Source: Panopea generosa
Taxonomy: Eukaryota > Mollusca > Bivalvia > Adapedonta > Hiatellidae
Direction: 5' to 3'
Length of the DNA stretch: 64,000 nucleotides
NCBI GenBank assembly: GCA_029582155.1
Contig: CM055895.1
Location: 58,848,028-58,912,027 of the forward strand
The position numbers and the translations under genes are program-made. The notes beneath the pieces were generated by a model. That model did not search any database. It was not told the origin of the DNA and saw nothing but the letters and a program-made list of their open reading frames with translations. Below, piece after piece: positions 58,489-64,000 of the stretch. Each line of letters starts with the position of its first letter. Within the stretch, counting starts at the first letter, position 1.

Positions 58489-58759
58489 TATTTCCGCTAC
58501 TTTGTCTGTTCAAAATTAAATATCATTAAGAATAATTGATAATTTGTATAACCAGACCAATACTCCACTACCATCGCATATGCATGTATCTATCCATTTA
58601 ATGATCATCATATTGTCTGTATCTTCGTACTTGTAATAATTATATGTATTGATCGAGTTGAACGATGCACAGTGTATTAAGTGAATGTGTTCTATATAAA
58701 CCGTCGTTCTGAAAAATAAGGTCTAGGATTTCCCCGGTCAAATGCTTTAAACACAGAAT

Positions 58760-59090
58760 CTTTTTTTAAGTATATTTTTCATAGCACAAATGTAACTGCA
58801 CATAAAAATGCTTAATAACTGGTAGGTTGACCGGCTTTTTCTTTTTAAGTCAATGCAATGACACCCTTAGACTTTTGAAAAGGAAAGTCTTCATATGCTC
58901 ATAAAATTATATATAACCTATTTAAAACCAGCGATGTAATACTGCAGTATATGCTATGTCAGCTTTTGCGTTAGCCATCTGCAGCAAGAAATCACAGCTC
59001 CCATGAACCATTTTGAAAATATATTCAAAGAAAATTACACAAAACATTTTTTTTAGTGCAAGAATCATGTTACTCGTGACAAAACAAGGG
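58760..59090 (+). mobile_element. Dispersed repeat E, copy 3
   Basis: It matches 51220-51560. On the minus strand it has TGATTTCTTGCTGCAG followed by ATGGCTAACGCAAAAGCTGA. The open frame here is only 19 codons. Confidence 0.7.
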
Positions 59091-59365
59091 AGCACAGCTG
59101 TGTAGTGAGGCATAAACAAGCCGGCAACCACTGTTTATGTATTCTATAAATAATTATTTATGTCAAATGTTGTTGTTCTGATGTTTTGGAAATGAGAAAG
59201 AAATAAGATATTATTATAATTATGATTTATTATAAGACGTTAAAATCGTACAAATACGACGATCGTTGCTTTAGAAGTTCGGGTTTCTTTACTTTGTATC
59301 ATCAATCTATTTCTTGATCCCTTCCTCTGTCATCGTTGTCCTAACTCATTCATAATTTATTTTAT

Positions 59366-60440
59366 GTTTCAATGTTCCCTACAGCAACTGTTCGTTCTCT
59401 ATCATTATATTTGTGTTCTTTAAAACTATAGTTTTTCTCTACGGTTTCCCGATCTACCTCAGCCATTCATATATATTTTATTTTATGTTTCCATGTTCCC
59501 TACAGCAACTGTTCGTTCTCTATTATTATATTTGTGTTCTTTAAAACTATAGTTCTTCCTCTACGTTTTTTCCGATCTACCTCAACCATTTATATATATA
59601 TTATTTTATGTTTCCGTGTTCCCTACAGCAACTGTTCGTTCTCTATTATTCTATATGTGTTCTTTAAAACTATAGTTTTTCTCTACGGTTTCCCGATCTA
59701 CCTCAGCCATTCATATATATTTTATTTTATGTTTCCATGTTCCCTACAGCAACTGTTCGTTCTCTATTATTATATTTGTGTTCTTTAAAACTATAGTTCT
59801 TCCTCTACGTTTTTTCCGATCTACCTCAACCATTTATATATATATTATTTTATGTTTCCGTGTTCCCTACAGCAACTGTTCGTTCTCTATTATTCTATAT
59901 GTGTTCTTTAAAACTATAGTTCTTCCTCTACGGTTTCCCGATCTACTTCAGCCATTCATATATTTTTTTATTTTATGTTTCCATGTTCCCTACAGCAACT
60001 GTTCGTTCTCTATTATTATATTTGTGTTCTTTAAAACTATAGTTCTTCCTCTACGTTTTTTCCGATCTACCTCAACCATTTATATATATATTATTTTATG
60101 TTTCCGTGTTCCCTACAGCAACTGTTCGTTCTCTATTATTATATATGTGTTCTTTAAAACTATAGTTCTTCCTCTACGTTTTCCCGATCTACCTCAGCCA
60201 TTCATATATTTTATTTTATGTTTTCATGTTCCCTAAAGAAAATATTCGTTCTCTAGTATTCTATACGTATTCTAAAAATTATAGTCCTTCCTCTACGTTT
60301 TCCCGATCTACCTCAGCCATTCATATAGTTTATTTTATGTTTCCATATTCCCTAAAGCAACTGTTCGTTCTGTATTATTCTATATGTGTTCTTAAAAACT
60401 ATAGTCCTTCCTCTACGTTTTCCCGATCTACCTCAGCGGA
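59366..60440. repeat. 122-bp minisatellite, nine units, in alternating pairs
   Basis: The unit core is TGTTCCCTACAGCAACTGTT, then CTTTAAAACTATAGTTCTTC, then TTTCCCGATCTACCTCAGCC. Unit starts are near 59373, 59494, 59617, 59739, 59861, 59983, 60106, 60226 and 60346. Units with CGTTTTTTCCGATC and CAACCATTTATATATATA alternate with CCCGATC and CAGCCATTC units, giving a ~245-bp dimer. Frames of up to 152 codons arise from the repeats. Confidence 0.93.
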
Positions 60441-60745
60441 GGCCAAGGGAAAGAGCATCCATCCGCCTCGTATGCTGAAGGTCGTGAGTTCGATTCCCGG
60501 CCGGGTCATACATAGTACTTGAAGTATCGTACTAGGAGCTTCCTCGCTTAGCATTCAACATTAAGAAGATAGTTCTAGGTCTGGTCGGCCCAGTTTCAGT
60601 AAAATATGAGTGGGGAGGTAGCATACCATGTATTTGCGGCATGATGCTCGAGAATGGCACCCGTTAGAATACTGTCTCAAGTAGACACCGTCACGATATG
60701 ACTGAATATTATTGAAAGAGAGGCTAAACACCAAACAACAACATT
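60436..60745 (+). mobile_element. tRNA-derived SINE (family C), nearly full length
   Basis: It begins inside the last minisatellite unit at GCGGAGGCCAAGG. Box B is GTGAGTTCGATTCCCGG. The body has TAGGTCTGGTCGGCCCAGTT and CGGCATGATGCTCGAG. The 3' end is CCGTCACGATATGACTGAAT, ATTATTGAAAG and CTAAACACCAAACAACAACA. That 3' end is a well-known bivalve SINE tail type (family knowledge). Confidence 0.8.
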
Positions 60746-60749
60746 TTCT

Positions 60750-62590
60750 TTCGTCTTGAGAATTCTATGTTCGATCCTTGTATAAACAAAATCATTTTAA
60801 CCATGTATTGACTAGGAACCAACTGCTACCCCACCAACTGTTTTATCACTGGTATTTAGATAACTTTCAACTTTGTACATGACATCACTACAGGACCCAT
60901 GTTAAAACCAAGAACATACATTTAAAGCTCATCTAATACCTGCACCGTCATTACACAGTTACACGTGGTATCAATATAACAGCTGTTTCAAGCGAGGCTT
61001 TGATAAAAGAAAATTACTAAGTCTTGTACAGAATATGTTTATTGGTGCAATGTTTTCATTTATCACATATTACAACGTCAATAAATCATGGAAGATATAG
61101 AATGAAAATGGTAACTGTGATCATTATTGTTTTACTTCAGTTATCTGAGAAGCAAGCATATTTAGGAAAAGCAGTTGGAATTAGCAATTCATTACATAGA
61201 CATTGGCGACTGTAATTACTGCACGAGACAATATACAAATGATACTCATCAACATTTCATACTAAACTACTGCAAGTAGCTTCACAAGAACAAGAGTTCA
61301 TTTCCCTTTGAAAAAAATGCAAACTTTTCATCTATAACGTGCGTTTGATCTTTTTAAAATGAAACCACATGTGACAATAAGAAACAATTACTATGACTAC
61401 AAACAAATGGAAACAATAGTTTAGATGATTTATTAGACATGTGTTTCTAATAATACGCATCATTATCTGTCCCATAAATCATATTTTGTCTCACTATTGT
61501 AGTATAATGAGCATGGACTAGTATGCTTTTCTGGTCCGTGTTTCAATAAACGTATTGATTCGTTCCCAAACCTAAAATTTAAGCTTTCAAAAAAAATAAT
61601 GAGATTTTCTACAAGTCTGTGTTACAAAATATTTGTTAGATATTATTTTTCAACTCAAAATCTCAACTCAATGTTACTCGCAGCTCATCTCTGTGTTACT
61701 CAATTCTGAATAGCAAAAAAGTGAAAAGAAAAATCCCATGTCAATGAAACTTGTAGGCTAAGTACGTTTTGAAATTTATTTTGGGATTAAGGCTCTTCAA
61801 AAACAATACCTATATTCTCCAATTAATCATGAATATATTTTGAAAATGAATTGGTTATTTTGAATAAGGTTCATACAACGTTTATCAACACTTGTATCAT
61901 TTATCTAATCACATGAAACCTAGCATTGCTTTGGAAGTATTATTAAAGCGATACATTTGAATGATTGCATACAATATAGATTTCGGATTCAGTAACTGAA
62001 TAAAACAACGCACACTTTTAAGCAATTGTGATAATGTCCAAATGAAATTATAAATGACATTAGCATAATTTATAAATAAAATTACATAAACATTTAAAGC
62101 CGATAAGAACAAAATAAACAGACAATTTAACCGTGATGTGGAAATAGATATTTCTAACCAGTTCCCTATGGTTACGATCCCATATATTTAGTTCTCTATG
62201 GTTACGATCCCAAATTGTACACACAAAAAGAGACAGTACATTTTTATGCATTAATTGAAATATACACAGCCAAAAATGCAGCGAACTATGAACAAGATGT
62301 CAATAAAAATGATTATAAACAAGTGATTAGATTAAAATTCAAGTGGAATAATATAATGTTTATTCAAAATACATACAAGCAAAAAACACAACGCATGAAA
62401 GAAATCAAAATGCAAACAAAATGAATATGCATGCTATTAAAATAATATTGCACTAGTTTTTTGTGGGAAGCAAAATATAATTCATGTAATATTGTAATGA
62501 AAAAGTGTCGTGCATTGCCTTATATCGTATTGTGTCCACGTTCAAAATTTACTGTTACGACATTTACATTTTATTATTGCAACGTTTCAT
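60750..62590. other. AT-rich DNA; short duplication at 62155-62212
   Basis: No exon is supported. A 33-bp word (AGTTCCCTATGGTTACGATC) occurs twice in tandem at 62160 and 62193. The part next to 62592 may be the 3' UTR of the acidic exon. Confidence 0.45.
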
Positions 62591-62591
62591 C

Positions 62592-63198
62592 TTAAAAAGA
62601 TGTGACTTCATCTTCCTCATTGGAAATTTCTTCAACAGTTTCTACAAAGTCAACTGTTTTCTTTACTTTGGTTACACCATTTAGTTTATTATCTTTCTTG
62701 TCAACATTTTGTTGCTCTGTTTCTGAACAAATGGGTAATGGATTCATTTCATCGTTCTCAGAATCTAGCTCATCATCTGTTTCCGTCTCACCTATATCTA
62801 TCCGTAGATTAATTCGACTGGCTGGGTCTTTATCGTTTTTGTTCAGGATTTCATTGCTTGGACCTGGTCTTATCATTTCTGCATCAAAGACAAGCGCTCC
62901 TTCATGACTGACTCGTGGACTTGATGTCATGACCGGACCTTCCCCAGCTATCAGCAAGTTATTAGATGCTCGGTTTTCTCGGGGTGAATCTTTATCTGCT
63001 ACACTAGATTTGTACCTGTCACTGGAATGGTCTGATGTGTTTTCCACACCGCTGTCATCTATACTAATGGTTGCATTAATTTCGGACGGACCAAGAGCGA
63101 TTGGAAGATTATCAGATATAGGTTCTTCGTCAAAATTCATGCGAAGTTCCTGGGACTCGTATACGGGTTTGCTTTTCATACCGTTCAACAACGTTCCT
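62592..63198 (-). CDS. C-terminal exon of an unidentified acidic protein
   Basis: The minus strand shows a polypyrimidine tract and acceptor (cttgttgttttacag) ending at 63199. An open frame of 201 codons to a TAA at 62592 follows, entered with one base of a split codon. The visible peptide is hydrophilic and rich in Asp, Glu, Ser and Asn, with a dense acidic block (E-T-E-T-D-D-E-L-D-S-E-N-D-E) and a final E-E-I-S-N-E-E-D-E-V-T-S-F. No membrane segment, signal peptide or known domain is visible. It reads like a disordered cytosolic tail of a larger membrane or scaffold protein. AATAAA follows 17 nt after the stop (62575-62570) and again at 62364-62359. Codon use and complexity clearly exceed the surroundings. 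Upstream exons lie beyond the window or are too small to see. Function unknown. Confidence 0.75.
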
Positions 63199-64000
63199 CT
63201 GTAAAACAACAAGTTATTATTAACTGTTCATATCATTTCTATTGATAAACGTGTGGTCTTGAATAAAGATGGTGTCATTTAAAATGAAATTTGTTCAATT
63301 AATGATGCCTTACCTATATCGCCGATATTTTTCATCTTAGCAATTAAACTGCACGTTTATATCAAACATCATCTGTTCGATATTTTTTTTTTTGTCTCTG
63401 TAGTTTAAAATTCTTTAATTTTGTTGACTAAATATTAAATCGCCACCCGCGATAAAGTCACTCATTGGCCCGCATCGGGTTGACGAAGCATTGACGAATA
63501 AAATTAAAAAAAATATCGACCTGTGTTTAAACAATTGTCCCATAAACAAACAAGATAACCTATGACGAAATCAACCAGTATCTTCGAATGGAACCAATCT
63601 CTTTGTGAGTCAATATACATTCAATTATTACAAAACATAAAGATATAGGTGATGCATATTTAAAAGTGTGTCTTACAATAATAAACTTAAGAAAAGATAA
63701 AGAAAACGCAAAGAAAATTGGGATATTATAGAATATTTCCCACAGATAGGACAATCATATACACTATATGTTTACAGTTTAATACTTAAAATCAGAAACC
63801 ATTACATTAAATAACAGCTATTTGCCAACTAAGCAGAATGACCGCATCCACTTGATGTTTCATTAATGTGTCAAATATTGATATAATTAATTTTAAAACT
63901 GAGTTTAAAATATTAGCGACCCTTTATTTTGATTTACATTCGAGGCTGTAATAATGAGACAAATATTATTTATTTATCAATGCGGGTACTAAATTAAATT
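63199..64000 (-). other. Intron upstream of the acidic exon; nothing else supported
   Basis: AT-rich. A hydrophobic minus-strand frame at 63754-63560 lacks good splice sites and is not called. Confidence 0.4.

Noticed and set aside
59534-60522. Repeated frames with F-F-K-T-I-V-L-P-L-R (84-152 codons)
   Set aside because: They follow the 122-bp minisatellite; frame phase changes between units and the last one runs into a SINE.
63560-63754. Hydrophobic 64-codon frame as a possible upstream exon of the acidic gene
   Set aside because: No convincing acceptor and donor at its edges and AT-driven hydrophobicity.

Overview
This window is nuclear DNA from an animal. It is AT-rich, has spliced genes and few long open frames, and is crowded with micro- and minisatellites and short non-autonomous transposons. 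Several tRNA-derived SINEs end in a GGCGTTAAAC-type 3' tail or an (ATTC)n tail, as in mollusc and especially bivalve genomes. A bivalve-like mollusc is my best inference, not a proof. I see no bacterial operon, rRNA, functional tRNA gene, CRISPR array or intact transposase or reverse transcriptase.

The only gene I can rebuild completely lies on the minus strand at 49253-32734. It has eight coding exons, every junction is GT-AG, and the phases agree throughout (82+178+222+140+134+162+118+326 nt = 453 codons plus stop). It encodes one N-terminal transmembrane helix, a basic juxtamembrane stretch, a linker, and C2A and C2B domains ending near a W-H-P-L motif. This is a synaptotagmin, closest by motif recall to synaptotagmin-15, with weakened calcium-binding loops. 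The small first coding exon (28 codons with its split codon) was found only by splice logic.

A second minus-strand gene enters from the right: its acidic C-terminal exon is 63198-62592. At the left end, about 640-7740 is an old diverged tandem duplication. Its two units carry paired remnants that look like decayed terminal exons of an unidentified minus-strand gene.

Layout. 0.6-7.7 kb: diverged duplication with SINEs. 9.0-11.7 kb: 102-bp minisatellite. 16.0-16.7 kb: long inverted-repeat element. 17.2-17.9 kb: ~62-bp tandem repeat. 18.4-18.7 kb: paired direct repeat. 22.0-22.8 kb: ~120-bp repeat. 24.1-27.5 kb: SINE head followed by an 82-bp minisatellite with higher-order structure. 30.1 and 35.0 kb: two MITEs. 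32.7-49.3 kb: the synaptotagmin gene, whose introns hold a 41-bp satellite, a 0.94-kb foldback element, SINEs and triplet repeats. 49.8-58.5 kb: (TAC)n, (GA)n, poly-G, a TTG/TGC tract that switches to an ACT/ACA tract, and dispersed repeats. 59.4-60.4 kb: 122-bp minisatellite that runs straight into a SINE. 62.6-63.2 kb: acidic exon.
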